A stretch of DNA of 64,000 nucleotides from the NCBI GenBank assembly GCA_964035545.1, contig OZ037766.1:13009222-13073221 (forward strand), read 5' to 3'. The position numbers and the translations under genes were made by a program. The notes under the pieces were generated by a model. That model saw only the letters and a list, made by a program, of their open reading frames with translations. It had not been told where the DNA came from and searched no databases. This DNA comes from Bugula neritina. Lineage: Eukaryota > Bryozoa > Gymnolaemata > Cheilostomatida > Bugulidae. Below are positions 1 through 11,579 of the stretch, one piece after another. Positions within the stretch are counted from its first letter, which is position 1. Each line of letters starts with the position of its first letter.

Positions 1-671
1 AATGAGCTATCAAAGCCCCTAATAAAAAACAACGGTTAGTATTAGTAACAGTTGCATGTAATGTGGCGCACTAAGCTCAGCTGGCGGTTTATTTTTCATT
101 ACATACACTTAATATGTTGGGTAAGCTACCAGGTTTTGCTGCACCCTTACTACAACCACAACCAATTTTAGATAATTTCAGAACGCATGGAAAGACAAAA
201 TGAAATACTACATGCGTTATTATATTATATACTTTTTTTCCCACTTCCCATTCCCTGTGGAAAACCTAAATGATCATCATTTTAGATAGGCTATGAATGG
301 AAAACTATCTCTAACAATGCAATTGTTGATAGAAGTAACTAATTTTTCAAAGAGAAAAGACCCTGGATGACATTAGAAGTGTAAACAATACATGACTACT
401 TTGTATGCAGTGTTGACCAATAGCAGCTGAGTATAGAAATTATAGCCTAACTTAAGCAGAATTTCAATATGAAATAAAACTTTGTCTTGCTCTATAAACA
501 GTACGAAGTTGAGCCCTGAAAATTATTTAACATGTTTTAGCCCCTAAAAGAGTAACACAGGAGGATAATAGATTGTAGAGATATATGAGCTTTCAGTTAC
601 CAAGAGCATAATCTTTAGAATTGGAAGCTGCTAAAAGAATTAAAAATTTGATATTGTTGTATTTTTGTGGG
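1..671. other. Intergenic, no gene recognised
   Basis: AT-rich sequence with no long open frame, no exon that I can recognise and no clear repeat up to the LTR-like repeat that begins near 672. Confidence 0.5.
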
Positions 672-1240
672 TTATGAGAATAGACTAAGTAGTCTGCATG
701 CCAATTATTTATGATGAAATAAAGAGTCTTGATAAACTGTAATTAATAGTATTTATTGCTTCCTTCATCTGTGAGCTCCAGTAGTATACTGATTCATACT
801 AGAAAAACTCACGCTTATATACAGGGAATTTCCCGCCACTTGAGAGGGGGTCCGAAGTTCGTACGAAGTTCGGAGTTCCGGCGACCGATGTCGGAAACAT
901 CCGGTCCGATCTCGGACAGGCTCCTCCGACATCGGTTCCGACTTCGGACGAGCTTCGGCTCACATAGTTAATTATTTATAAAACAAAAAAGAAAAGTGGC
1001 AGGGAATACAACTCACAAAAACTATTACAGTAAACAAACAAAAATAATAGGAAGGGCAATTCACAATCATTACGCTATTTACTACACTAAGAGCTTAGCT
1101 ATAATTACAATATTTGAGGCATTAGAAAGCTACGCAAGGAGCTTAGCTATAATTACAGCATTTACAGTATTTACAAAGTTACGCTAAGTCCATTATAATA
1201 GTGACGCGATATAATTACTAGAGCGTTAAAATCCATTACA
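672..1240 (-). mobile_element. Solo LTR-like dispersed repeat, copy 1
   Basis: Read on the minus strand, this segment aligns along its whole length with 47788-48345. Shared marks in order are a TGTAATG start, a block around AATTATAGCTAAGCTC, a GTGAATTG block, a GTGAGCCGAAG block, a TATA box (TATATAAG; here its complement at 814-821), CTGGAGCTCA, an AATAAA signal (complement at 752-757) and a GCAGACT..CTTAGTCTATT end. A TATA box followed about 60-70 nt later by AATAAA is the U3-R-U5 logic of an LTR. The U3 part at about 850-960 is GC-rich and packed with TCCGA and TCGGA half-sites in inverted pairs. No internal retroelement genes adjoin it, so it would be a solo LTR. The ends are approximate and no target duplication was identified. 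Confidence 0.6.
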
Positions 1241-1816
1241 ATATCTTGATTATTTACAGCTACTTCCACTGTTGGAGCAATGCAGGAAATAGATACTATG
1301 GCGATCTTGTGCATCAAGGTTCGTGTGAACATACTTTCTCTGTTCCTAATTACTTTGTCCTACAGATCCTACAACTAATTTTATATTAAATTTTGGTCAT
1401 AGCTGTTACAATATTAACATTTAGTAAAGTGAATAATACACTATTGGTATTGGAAAAAAGAATGAAAGTATATTTATGGTAATGACCGGAAAAAATAGAA
1501 GTGAACAAAAATGGAATTATTTTATGACTTTAAAAGTTCTTTGGCAATAATGGTTTCTAGCAATGATGAACGTATTATAACAGTGAAGAGCATACATTAC
1601 TATCAACTGTCCCAAAATAAATAACAAACATATAAGAAGTCTTAGATATAAACAAACATTTTAGTGAGTTCAACAAGGTCCTTGTCATCACAATCAGTAT
1701 TTCACCTACATATAGCATCCTTTTTCATATAACTATGAATAGTAACCTATATATCTGTGGTTCAGAGCAATATAGAATATGCACAATCACAGAGACAACA
1801 TTTATTTAACTAACAG
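1241..1816. other. Intergenic / 3' flank of the glutaredoxin-like gene
   Basis: AT-rich and non-coding. It lies downstream of the minus-strand gene that ends at 1817 and probably includes that gene's 3' UTR. Nothing else is recognised. Confidence 0.4.
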
Positions 1817-3079
1817 TTATTTAGTTTTTAAAGCATCTTCTAGGGTAGCTTTATCAAATCTGTGCTTCATCAATAATTTGCCATTGAAATGCACAACGGG
1901 TATTTCGTATCTGTATCTTGCCTTCCAGAACTTATTTTCAGCAAGAGAAATGTCAATCTCTTTATAATCAACCTACAGTATTTAAGCATTCCAGTAAATA
2001 AATTACATTCTGTGCCCATAATACATGAAATCTGTTGCAAACACCCTATATCAAAACGTGGAAAGATATTTGATTTCATCACTCAACAGTATCTACTTCA
2101 CAACTTTTTCAAACATTACCAGACATTCTCATAGTAAAACACTGACTGTGCATTAAATAAAGGTAACAAGATTAGGATATCATTCTTGTATTTTAGCTAT
2201 TAATAAAGTGCATAGCAATTAAACTGAGCTAAACTGAAGTTTCAAATAGAGTGATTTGTACAGCTAAACTTAATATTAAAATATTTATCTACAGTCATCT
2301 ACCATCAATTACAATCCACTTGAACCAACTATAAAAAGGTATTTTCAAACCTACTATTCGTTAGTACCATTACAAAGCTCAGATTAACCTGTTGCAAACT
2401 CACTACTAATTTTAGTTCCATAATTGGTGTGTAAATATTATTCCCACTATTACTGAACACTTGATAATGGGCATGTGAAAACATGAATGCACTTTCCATT
2501 TAGAATATTTTAAAACATGAATGTATTTGTTTTTTCTGTATATTTTAAAACTTGGCAACTTATGGTCAGCTTCTTTGAGACAAGTTTTAAAGTGCAGTAA
2601 AAGTTTAATTGGCATGATATTAAATGGGCCGCTGACCCCCCCCCCCTTGCTAACAGCAAAAATTATATGGGCATAATTTTGAAACTTGACACCACAAGTT
2701 ACTTTTAAACAATGATTTAAATTTAAGCATAAATCTTTAGTTGAAGTTTAAACAACTTTTCCACACCATGATTGTTGAAAAAATCCTAGCAAGTGAAGCA
2801 TTTCATTACTAGCTTGGCAAGAAATTAATCCTGCAGTATGCACTTTTACAGTAGGAAACAAATTTGTAACCTATTCAAACATACTTGATTTAAAACACTT
2901 ACTGCGGATTTATATGGCTCAATAGCTTCTTTCATTTCATCACACAAAGAGCATTCCCCTGATTTTGTAAACAATGTAAGAGATGGTCTAACATTATCAC
3001 AGGCTGTAGAAGACTGCCGGCACATACTCATACCTTTACAAACAAGTCTGCTAACCCGAAGACCACCAGCAGCATTCAT
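1817..3079 (-). CDS. C5orf63: Glutaredoxin-fold protein, C5orf63 family
   Basis: Two exons, complement(2903..3079) and complement(1817..1972), join in phase 0 to give 110 residues. The donor is GCA|GTAAGT and the acceptor CTGTAG|GTT. Exon 1 ends after a thioredoxin-fold start, LTLFTKSGECSLCDEMKE, with the CxxC pair at C43 and C46. Exon 2 continues with beta-strand and helix residues, an IPVV motif that places the cis-proline near P84, and HFNG before the C-terminal helix. This matches the short vertebrate C5orf63 and fungal YDR286C glutaredoxin-like family in order and size. The first 30 residues are basic and hydroxyl-rich (RVSRLVCKG), which suggests a mitochondrial presequence; that is inference. 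The family's substrate is not established. The intron holds a poly-C run near 2636-2647. Confidence 0.85.
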
Positions 3080-3589
3080 GTTTTCCTGTCAATGCAATAA
3101 GAAAAACAATGATAGCATAACAACAGACAATACAACATAGCATGCAAGTACAATAAGGAAATCTAAATACTCTTAGCCTCACCTGAAAAGTGTTGAGGCA
3201 TTAACCTTTTTATTTGTAGTTAATTGGAGCTAATTTATTAGCATTTTTGAATAACATATTTCATTATGTCAAAGACCATAAAATTGACTATCAGAAAATT
3301 TTCTGCAAACTAAATTTTGACTGATATTTACAGTCTGATATCCATGCTAATGACACACTTGAAGTATATAATAAATATTTTTTCAAACACAATATTATGT
3401 TCTTTCTATGACTGAAATCAAAGAGAAAAAAATGATGAATAGTCATGGTGACAAACAGCCATTGGTATTAAACTTGTATTTGAAACTTGACTACCACTTT
3501 ATTGATCCAGTTCGAAAACAAAAGAATTTAGGTACCTATATATAACTCTACTTTTTCTCCCTAGTTCTCTACAGCATTTACTTACCGTG
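3080..3589. other. Intergenic, nothing recognised
   Basis: AT-rich upstream flank of the minus-strand glutaredoxin-like gene, so its promoter should lie here. No CpG cluster, TATA box of note or coding exon could be supported. LINE similarity begins near the right edge. Confidence 0.35.
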
Positions 3590-3887
3590 TTACCAGATAA
3601 GGTCTTTTTCTGTGAAAGGTCACTCTTCTCTAATATTTTTCTTCATGGAGAGCATGCAGAAAGCATTGTGCTTCCAGAATTAAACCTATAAAGAAATAAT
3701 AACTCCGCCTTGCTTACTTTCATCAGCCAAAATCTTTTTGAACTTGCATCACTAAAATCTAGGAAAAAAATTACTGGATGACATTACTACACAAAATTAT
3801 AGAAAATTTGGCCTGCAATAGCATTCTATTTTGTCCTTGTGATGAGATGATTAACAACCAGTCAAACACAACTATGGTCACTAGATC

Positions 3888-4394
3888 AGTTTTATCCTAG
3901 ATGGACACTTCCCAGTTAGACGCTATTTTTTATTTTGGTGCAATTACATATAGTAACATACCTATATAAATGTTGCATTGATTACTAAATAGCTATAGCT
4001 TATAATAACTATCATAGCTAATATAAATTATCTGGAATAATATTCCAATTTTTATGGATATGTGTATGGAAAAAAGCAGTTATACATTAATAATAGATAT
4101 ATCATCTTCAATGAACACTTATTAACAAAATATCTTTTCAAACAACAAGAAGTATAGAAAATGCAAAATGAAGAAGTTAATGCAGATCAAAGGAATTTTT
4201 TATGTGCTAAATAACAAGCAATTGATCTAAGTTTATTTAAATCTATATAATTTATATATTTCAATAATATTTAAATAAAATGCACATAGAATATATATTG
4301 TACCAAAATAAATAAATAGTGTCTAACTGGGAAGCGTCCAAGTGGGAAATTTAGTCTAGCGTCTAATTGGGAAGTGTCCATCTGGGATGACACC
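3888..4394. mobile_element. Non-autonomous TIR element (MITE) 1, about 507 bp
   Basis: The left end AGTTTTATCCTAGATGG and the complement of the right end (GGTGTCATCCCAGATGG) are terminal inverted repeats that continue as ACACTTCCCA(G/A)TTAGACGCTA. The right subterminal region repeats the GTCTAA(C/T)TGGGAAG unit. The flanks ACTAGATC (3880-3887) and ACCAGAGC (4395-4402) agree at 6 of 8 bases, as a decayed 8-bp target duplication would. The LINE copy at 8684-11760 shows the uninterrupted sequence ACTAGAGC at the matching point, which serves as an empty site. No transposase is encoded. The superfamily is not assigned; 8-bp duplications occur in hAT, P and Merlin elements, among others. Confidence 0.8.
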
Positions 4395-4571
4395 ACCAGA
4401 GCTGAAGACAGTTGTTGTTGACATCAATATCTGCAAAGACGAGTGCTTACTGCTTACCACAAGTCACCACAGTTTTCTTCCTCAAACAATAAGAGATTTG
4501 AGAATAAATACTTTAAATAACAAATCAGGATAAGCTATGTGATGATTCACCATCATACCCACTGCAAGTGT

Positions 4572-5041
4572 GGTTTCATCCCACTTGGACGATTTTTTAA
4601 TTTTGGTACAATATATATAGTAATATACAAATATAACTGTTGCATTTACTGCTAACATGAAATAAGCTACCAAGCCAGCTATTTGCTTTAACTCCATACT
4701 AATTTAGCTAGAGTTTATTTTATTCAGAATAACAGATAACAGAATAAAATGCACAAATGCATTTCATGGTATATCACATACTGCTATATTACAACTTTTT
4801 CTTATTATATTTTGTCTATCTTTTACCGATAAGTTTAAGGTTTGTGCAAGATGGCTTCTTATAGAAGCATTGTTACTGTAAGTGGCTTACTGGTAGCTTC
4901 TTTGCTTTTTATTATGTGCTGAATAATAGCATAAAATACATATATTACACTAAAATCTATAAATATTGTCCAACTGGAAATCGTCTAACTGAGAAATATT
5001 GCAAATCTTCTCACTGGAAATCGTCTAAGTGGGATGACACC
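4572..5041. mobile_element. Non-autonomous TIR element (MITE) 2, 470 bp, 8-bp TSD
   Basis: The left end is GGTTTCATCCCACTTGGACG, and the complement of the right end is GGTGTCATCCCACTTAGACG. Both continue into a GATTT subterminus. A perfect 8-bp direct repeat GCAAGTGT flanks it at 4564-4571 and 5042-5049. Right-end subterminal copies of CTGGAAATCGTCTAA occur in tandem. The ends and interior (ATTTTGGTACAAT) are clearly related to the element at 3888-4394, so both belong to one family and landed in the same dead LINE. A 71-codon minus-strand frame that starts inside (4482-4697) is not similar to a transposase. Confidence 0.85.
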
Positions 5042-5165
5042 GCAAGTGTAACCCACTGTTAAAGCTAATGTTATGAATGAGGCATTTAATTTTATGATTT
5101 CACTTAAAAAGTTTCATTTTGTAATAACTAGAAGTAAATGTTCTATCGAAACAGATTGAGTACTA

Positions 5166-5503
5166 AGACTTGTACATGTTAATGTTATTGCTATCATTAT
5201 GATTATCATTATGATTGTGGCTGCCAAAGATAAGTAAACTAAAAAAGTGTCATTTTCAGACTAAACATAAACTTTACCTTAAAGTTGAACTTGAACACAA
5301 TGATAATGTTAATCATAATGATAACGATAATCATAACTCGTAAGGATAAAGTTAAACTAAAACATCCTCATCAGACTTAGTCGTTATCCTATTTTTTATA
5401 AAATGGAACTATCATTATCACTATGATTAATATTATAAATATTGTAATTTATAATTATTAATAATAATAATATTATCATTATAATTATGATTATCAATCA
5501 AAT
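5166..5503. repeat. Cryptic (SATWAT)-type simple repeat
   Basis: Degenerate repeat of CAT/TAT/GAT/AAT triplets, for example ATCATTATGATTATCATTAT near 5193-5212 and TATTATCATTATAATTATG near 5470-5490. It separates the old LINE fragment from the next LINE and borders both insertions. Confidence 0.7.
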
Positions 5504-8500
5504 ACTGAGAGAACAGGGTATTTGCTGCAGACTTGATGAGAGCAAAGAAATCCGAAATCAACAATTCCAGCTGAGGAAAGAAGTTAACAGGCTTAGAGAG
5601 GAAAATGCCTCTATGGCATATCGAGTGAGAGACATGCAGATGCAAGAAAAGCAAGCCTCGGGGGAATGGAAAGTGATGAAACAAGTCCAACAAAAGAAAG
5701 TGACGGAATGCTGAAAGTATTCCTTGCCAACACTAGATCTGTTAAAGGTAAAACCACTGAACTGCAATTTCTCACTACAGATTATGACATAATTTGTCTC
5801 ACTGAAACACGCCTAGATGACACAATACCTAATAGCAGTATTCTACCAATCAAGAACAAAACAGTATTTTGTCGTGATTCCAACATTTGTAGAAGTGGAG
5901 TTATGATGGCTGTGTGCGATATTTTAAATCCCAAACTAGTGGATCTTAGTGAGTATAGGGAAGAGGTGGTAGCAGTGAAAATTCAACCACGAATGGTCAT
6001 CTGCTGCTACTACAGACCTTATGTGCATCTCTCCAACACAGAGGTTATAAATGATATTTTGGATTACTTACAAAGAGAGTATCAGAGGCACACTATTTTG
6101 TTTGTTGGTGATATGAACTTTCCAGGGATTGACTGGAATACAGGAGCAGTAAAGCCCTTGACCCCATACAAAAGAATTCATCAGAATTTTCTTAATGTGC
6201 TAAATAGCCACAGAATGACTCAACTGGTAAAAGGATCAACACACCTTCTTGGTAATACACTGGACTTAATTTGCACCAATCAGCCAAACGTTATATGTGA
6301 CACTAAGATCATAAGCCCAGGTCTTAGTGATCATTCATTGATCATTGCTCATCTCCAAAGCGCAACCACCGCTACCCTGAGGAAACCACAAACTTTCAGG
6401 CTGTACAAGAAAGCCAATCAGTAAGCATTTCAGAAAGATATGCGAAAGACATCAGATGCATTAGCAGTTATGGAAGACCCAGAGGAAATGTGGAATCTCT
6501 TCACGGAAAACTTACAGAGAAATATTGAACAGCACGTCCCAATCAAAAAGCTGAAATCACCCCACCCCTCTGTCCCAGAATGGTTCAATAAACAAGCTAT
6601 GAAAATCAAAGAAAGCGTGCGGAAGGCACATAGGCGAACCAAAGTCAGCTCAAATAGCTTTGATCGTGAACAGTACAAAAAACTGAGATGAGACGGGAAG
6701 AAGGAGCTGGAAGCAATATGAAAAACCTTCTACACAAACAGAATATATTGTCCACTAAAAAGAGGGAACTCTAAGCCTTTCTTCAAACTGCTTAAAGCAG
6801 ACAAAAACAAACAAGAGCAATTGGTACTGAAGGACGAACAAAATATAGTGACCGGAGATCCTGTCCAATGCGCTGAGTTGTTGAACACTTTCTTCCAGAG
6901 TCAGTTCCAGCTGGGCTTCTTGGCAGAGGACTTCTTAAGGATCGAAACCGATGCCCAAGATTCTATTGATGTTACACCAAAAGGGGTTGCCAAACTAATC
7001 CAAAATTTGCCAAATGGAAAATCGCCAGGACCTGATGGAATTCGAAAGCCTGACTTGCTCATAGATTTGGAGGGTACTGCAAGATGTCTTGCTATGATCT
7101 ACAAAAGTTCCTTAAACACAGGTAGACTGCCATAACAGTAGAAACTTGCAAATGTCACACCAATACATAAAGGCGGGGACAGTGAATCTCCAAACAACTT
7201 TAGGCCCGTATCCCTGACAAGTATTCCTTGTAAAATGATGGAGCACATCGTGCTGCATCACCTCAATGAAAAGCTTGACAGTGTGCTTTATCATCGACAG
7301 CATGGTTTCAAGAGAGGACCGTCCTGCCAAACTCAACTGTGTGTTACCTACCACAACCTAGTAAAAGCAGCTGATGAGGGTCATACTACCCATGCAGTAG
7401 TTATGGATTTCAAAAAGGCTTTTGACAAGATACCTCACCTTATGTTACTCCAAAAATTGCAAGAGATATCGGGTATAAATGGATACATCCTTAACTGGAT
7501 ACTCGATTTTCTTTCCGACCGACAGCAGTCTGTTGTACTTAGAAGGGCAAGCTCAAAAGTGCCAAGTAACCTTAGGAGTGCCGCAGGGCTCTGTGCTAGG
7601 ACCAACTCTGTTTTTGTGCTATATAAATGATCTTCCGGATTTGTTGTCATGTAAAGTTAGCCTCTATGCTGATGACACCCTACTTTACCAAATTGTGAAC
7701 ACCATTAAGGATGCAGAACTATTCCAAACTAACAATAACGCTGTATATGAGTGGTCTATAATATGGAAAATGCCCTTCAATGAAAAGAAATGCCAAGCAA
7801 TTAATTTTGGTAAAGTAACCCCCATATCACACTACAAACTCGGTACCACATGCCTTGCGTGGGCAAAAAGCACTAAATACATTGGGGTAACCATCCAGTC
7901 AGACCTGAGATTTGATCAGTATATAAATAAGAAGTGTACCAAGTCCCGGAAAAGTCTTGGCGGTATCAAGCACTTGATGTATGATGCCCCAAAAGATGCT
8001 AAGCTATTGGCTTATACAAGTCTATGTAGGCCTATACTCGATTATGCAAATGTGGTTTGGGATCCTGCGGCTAGAAGTAAGGTGCATGATATAGAGCTGG
8101 TCCAGAACAGCGCCATACGGTTCATAAGCAATATGAGGTGAGGGATGAGTTAGGACTCCGGTCGCTGGAAGACAGACGAAAAAATCATCGACTGTGTTTA
8201 CTGACCCGAATTCTTCAAAATGAGGATCAACACCGATCTCTATCCAGAGTCTATGACGAGATTATTGAAGACAGGGAGCTTGTAACTGTAACCACTCGAG
8301 CGGCTGCCAGAGGAGAGCTTGTCTCTATATCATCTAGGAAAAACATATTCCACACTAGTTTTCTGCCACGAACAATTCGTGAAATTCGTGGAGAGTATGA
8401 TAACTAATTACAAAACGGCAAATGCTGCAACAAGTGCTAACCCTGGTCTAAGACTAAGTCTAATGTAAGTTGTAACTAGAGGCTTCCCTATAGACTCTCC

Positions 8501-8550
8501 AGTTGCTGCGGAAGTCCTACCTCAACTGAGGTAATAATAAACTGAGGTAA
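5504..8550 (+). mobile_element. CR1/Jockey-like LINE, decayed copy A
   Basis: 5'-truncated LINE. It keeps the tail of ORF1 (frame at 5487-5714, with LDESKEIRNQQFQLR matching the ORF1 tail of the copy at 22574), then ORF2 pieces for endonuclease and reverse transcriptase. The 3' end carries a perfect inverted repeat, TACCTCA-AC-TGAGGTA at 8518-8533, followed by a second CTGAGGTAA at about 8542-8550. The copy at 22574-26441 ends in the same structure, so both belong to one subfamily. Confidence 0.85.
5666..8407 (+). pseudogene. LINE ORF2 (endonuclease-RT), multiply broken
   Basis: The endonuclease part is open from 5666 to 6424 (FLANTRSVKGKTTE, CLTETRLDD, GDMNFPGIDW, GLSDHSLI) and stops at KKANQ. 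The rest is in short frames: 6440-6691, 6821-7135 (NGKSPGPDGIRKPDLL), 7235-7630 (FKRGPSCQTQLC, VMDFKKAFDK), 7479-8141 (GVPQGSVLGPTLF, the YADDTLLY catalytic box, LCRPILDYA) and 8138-8407 (FLPRTIREIRG). At least four stops or frameshifts separate them, so no functional protein can be made. Family order is APE endonuclease, RT, then a short C-terminal region ending in a PRTIR motif. Confidence 0.9.
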
Positions 8551-8683
8551 TGATATCAATATGAATATGGATATTGTATCAAATTCAATAAATATAATAT
8601 TAATAAATTACAAATATAATATCATTATCATTATGATTATGATTCATGAATATGATCCTCGCAATTCAAAAGTTATAAACTAT
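8551..8683. repeat. AT-rich spacer between two LINE 3' ends
   Basis: Contains ATATCATTATCATTATGATT-like triplet repeats. It is the meeting point of two LINEs whose 3' ends face each other, so both appear to have inserted into or beside the simple repeat. Confidence 0.6.
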
Positions 8684-8811
8684 CTCACTCTGTACTCACT
8701 CTGTGTCGATAGAACATTTAGATATCACAAAAATGTGTAAGTTAAATGCCTCGTTTATAACAGTGTGTTACAGTGGGTAGGCAGTGAATCAGCATATCAC
8801 TGATTTTTTAA

Positions 8812-11579
8812 TTATTCATGAATATTTATTCTCAAATCCCGTATTGTTCGGGGAAGGAAGCTGTTGTGATAGACACTGGTCTTTGCAGATATTGATGTTA
8901 ACTGTCCTCTGCTCGCAGCTCTAGTGGTCATGGTTGTATTTAATCGGTTGTTGACGATCTCATCATAATTAGAAGATAAAGTATTATCGCTGGTTTCATT
9001 TTCTAGAATTTTGTGTAGTAATGTCATTCGATGGTTTCGTCTTCTGGATTCTAGTGGTGCCAGTTCAAGAAGATTTCTGGCTTCAGTGACACTTTCTCGT
9101 CCTTTAACAGTACTTATGAAGCGGACAGCCTTCCGTTGGACACTTTCTATGAATTCAATGGTCTGTTTACTGGTGGGATCCCATAGAGTGTCCCCATACT
9201 CCAGTACGGTCGACACAGGCTAGTGTATGCCAATAATCGGCTTTTGGTAGGTGCAGAATGTAGTGTGTATTTAATAGCCCCAAGAATGTTGGTTGCTTTG
9301 CTGGTTTTTTGAGCGATGTGTTGGTCAAACTTTAGATCTTGCTGGAGTGTGATACCAAGATAGCGAGTCTGGTCTGTCCAAGGTATGTCAGCATCACCTA
9401 GTTTATACGCGGGTGTTTGGCTTCTTTTGTTGAATGCTAATGCATGGCATTTGGATGCGTTAAATGGCATTTTCCATTTCTGCGACCATGCTTGTACAGC
9501 ATCAATGTTTTTTTGAAATTTTACCGATTCCTCGTAGCAGTTGACTTCCTGGTATAAGAGGGTATCATCTGCATAAAGGCTAACGTTACAAGTTACTACA
9601 TCTGGTAGATCGTTGATATATACAAGGAAGAGTGTAGGCCCTAAAACTGAACCTTGAGGTACTCCGGATGTCACATCGCACACACTCGACATTTGATTCT
9701 TTAGGACTACTCTCTGTTTTCGCCCTGTCAGAAAGTCTTGAATCCAGTTTAAAAGGGAGGGGTCTATATCAGGAATAGCTCTCAGTTTCTGCAGTAGCAA
9801 GCTATGTGGTACTTTGTCAAAAGCCTTTTTAAAGTCTAAGATAAGGGCATGTGTAATTTTGTTCTGTTCCATTGATTTAGCCAAATCATGGTAAGTGGCA
9901 CATAGTTGGGTCTCGCAGGACATACCTCTCCGGAACCCATGTTGCCGATGGTGAAGGAAGATATCCAGTTTTTTGTTGAGGTGATGAAGGACAATATGTT
10001 CAAGAATCTTACATGGTATTGATGTTAGGGAAATAGGCCTGTAATTGAACACTTGGTTAGCCTCTCCTCCTTTGTGAATTGGGGTCACATTTGCCAGTTT
10101 CCATTGGTCAGACAATCGGCCATATTTTATGGAGGCTCGATATATGTGGCTGAGACACTCAGCGGTGGTATGTATATCTATCATGAGGTCTGGTTTCCGG
10201 ATCCCATCCGGTCCTGGAGACTTACCATTTCCTAGTGAGATAATCAGCTTAGCAACACCATCTTCCGATATCTCTATTTTTTCATCAGGAGACTCCAATG
10301 GCGGGATACCATCAATACAGTGATCTTGACAAAATTGCTGCTGAAAGAAATTGTTCAACATGTTTGCACACTCACTGGGGTCATCCGAGGATTGGCCGTT
10401 TGTTTGGAGGCTCATTGGTGGAGGACACTGCATTCTTGTGTTTCTCAGGTGACGGTAGAAGGGCTTCGAGTTTCCTCGTGCGAGTGGGCCACATATTTTA
10501 TCCACAAGGAAATTAGTTTTCATCCGCCGAACCTCTTTTTTGGTCGTCCTCCGCTCTTGCTTATATTTTTTTAGGAAAAAGGAATCCCCAGTTTGTTTAT
10601 ATTTCTTATATGTTCTTCTTTGTTTAGAGACAAGTTTTTCAGCTGCTTTACCAAACCACTCAGGTTGACTGGTCTTTTTGCGATTAAGCTCTTTTGTAGG
10701 AACACAATCCTCTATGTTTGCCTGTAGTTGACTGGTGAAGAACAACCACATTTTGTTTGGATCCTCCATCCCTGCCAAGTTTTCACTGAGTTTCTGCATA
10801 CGCTCACAAAAGGTCTCTTCATCAGCCTCTTTGTATCGTTTCACAATGAATTTAGTGCTAGCTTTGTGCCGCTGGACCACAGGCTTTAATGTGCAACTTA
10901 CAATGTAGTGATCACTTAAGCCAGGTTGAATGATGTCAGTATCCAAGACGTAGCCATGTGTATTAATGCAGATGAGGTCTAATGTGTTTCCCTTGACATG
11001 AGTTGGCTCCAAAACCATCTGGCTCAGCATAAATTCATCCAGGATATTGATAAACTCCCTGTGAATGTGCTTGTGTTGGCATTCAGGTTTCACTAGTTTT
11101 TGTTTCCAATCAATACCTGGGAGGTTGAAGTCCCCAGTCAGGATCAGCACATGGCTAGGGAATTTGCTTGTTATGTTCTCAAGGATGGTGTGTAGTTTGT
11201 TCATATTCCTTAGGTGTACATAAGGTCTATAGAGACAGCAGATGATGGTTTGCGGTTCCATTGCTACAACTAATACTTCCTCTTTGAGGTCGTCAATGTT
11301 TATTTTCATTGGTTTCAGGTCACGATCCAAGGCAAGTAGTACTCCTCCTCCATGTAGGGTTCTGTCTCTTCTAAATACTTTCTTGCTTGGGTCTTCAATG
11401 ATGCAACAGTCCGGAACTGTTTCATCTAAGTGGGTTTCAGTTAAGCAGATAATGTTATATTTATTTGTTAAGGCAGTTATTTCAGCAGTTTTGCCTTTGG
11501 CTGATCTAGTATTTGCGAGAAAAAGTTTTAGCATGTTGTCTCCTTTGTTTGAATGAGAGCAGGGTTCAGCGGGCGCCAT
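8812..11579 (-). pseudogene. LINE ORF2, one late frameshift
   Basis: An 810-codon frame runs from 11579 to 9147, and a second frame covers 9216 to 8812 (134 codons). They overlap at the RLLAYTSLCRP region near 9215, where a single-base indel shifts the frame. Visible order: APE-type endonuclease (FLANTRSAKGKTAE, CLTETHLDE, GDFNLPGIDW, GLSDHYIV), then RT with NGKSPGPDGIRKPDL, NYRPISLTSIPCK, FKKAFDKVPHSLL, GVPQGSVLGP and YADDTLLYQ, and a C-terminus ending FLPRTIRDLR. Nearly all catalytic motifs are kept, so it is young or only recently dead. It acts in target-primed reverse transcription when functional. Confidence 0.9.

Larger units (their letters stand above)
3590..5165 (+). mobile_element. 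Old 5'-truncated LINE 3' end with two nested elements
   Basis: Three separated pieces, about 3590-3887, 4395-4571 and 5042-5165, align in order with the 3' end of the minus-strand LINE near 8684-9240. Shared stretches include GACATTACTACACAAAATT, GATGAGAT..AACAACC, CATCAATATCTGCAAAGAC, GATTTGAGAATAAATA, the GAGGCATTTAA block and AAATGTTCTATCGA. The coding part is fully decayed by stops and indels. The alignment is interrupted exactly at 3888-4394 and 4572-5041 by two TIR elements, so this fragment is older than both. The left end is approximate because the sequence has diverged. Confidence 0.75.

Noticed and set aside
4482-4697. 71-codon minus-strand frame as a possible transposase
   Set aside because: It runs across the border of the MITE at 4572, is hydrophobic and shows no transposase motif.
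5280-5400. CTGATGAG on the minus strand near 5347 as a hammerhead ribozyme core
   Set aside because: A possible stem II is present, but the required GAAA after it is missing.
10053-10574. Several plus-strand frames of 60-84 codons
   Set aside because: They are antisense shadows of the LINE ORF2 on the minus strand.
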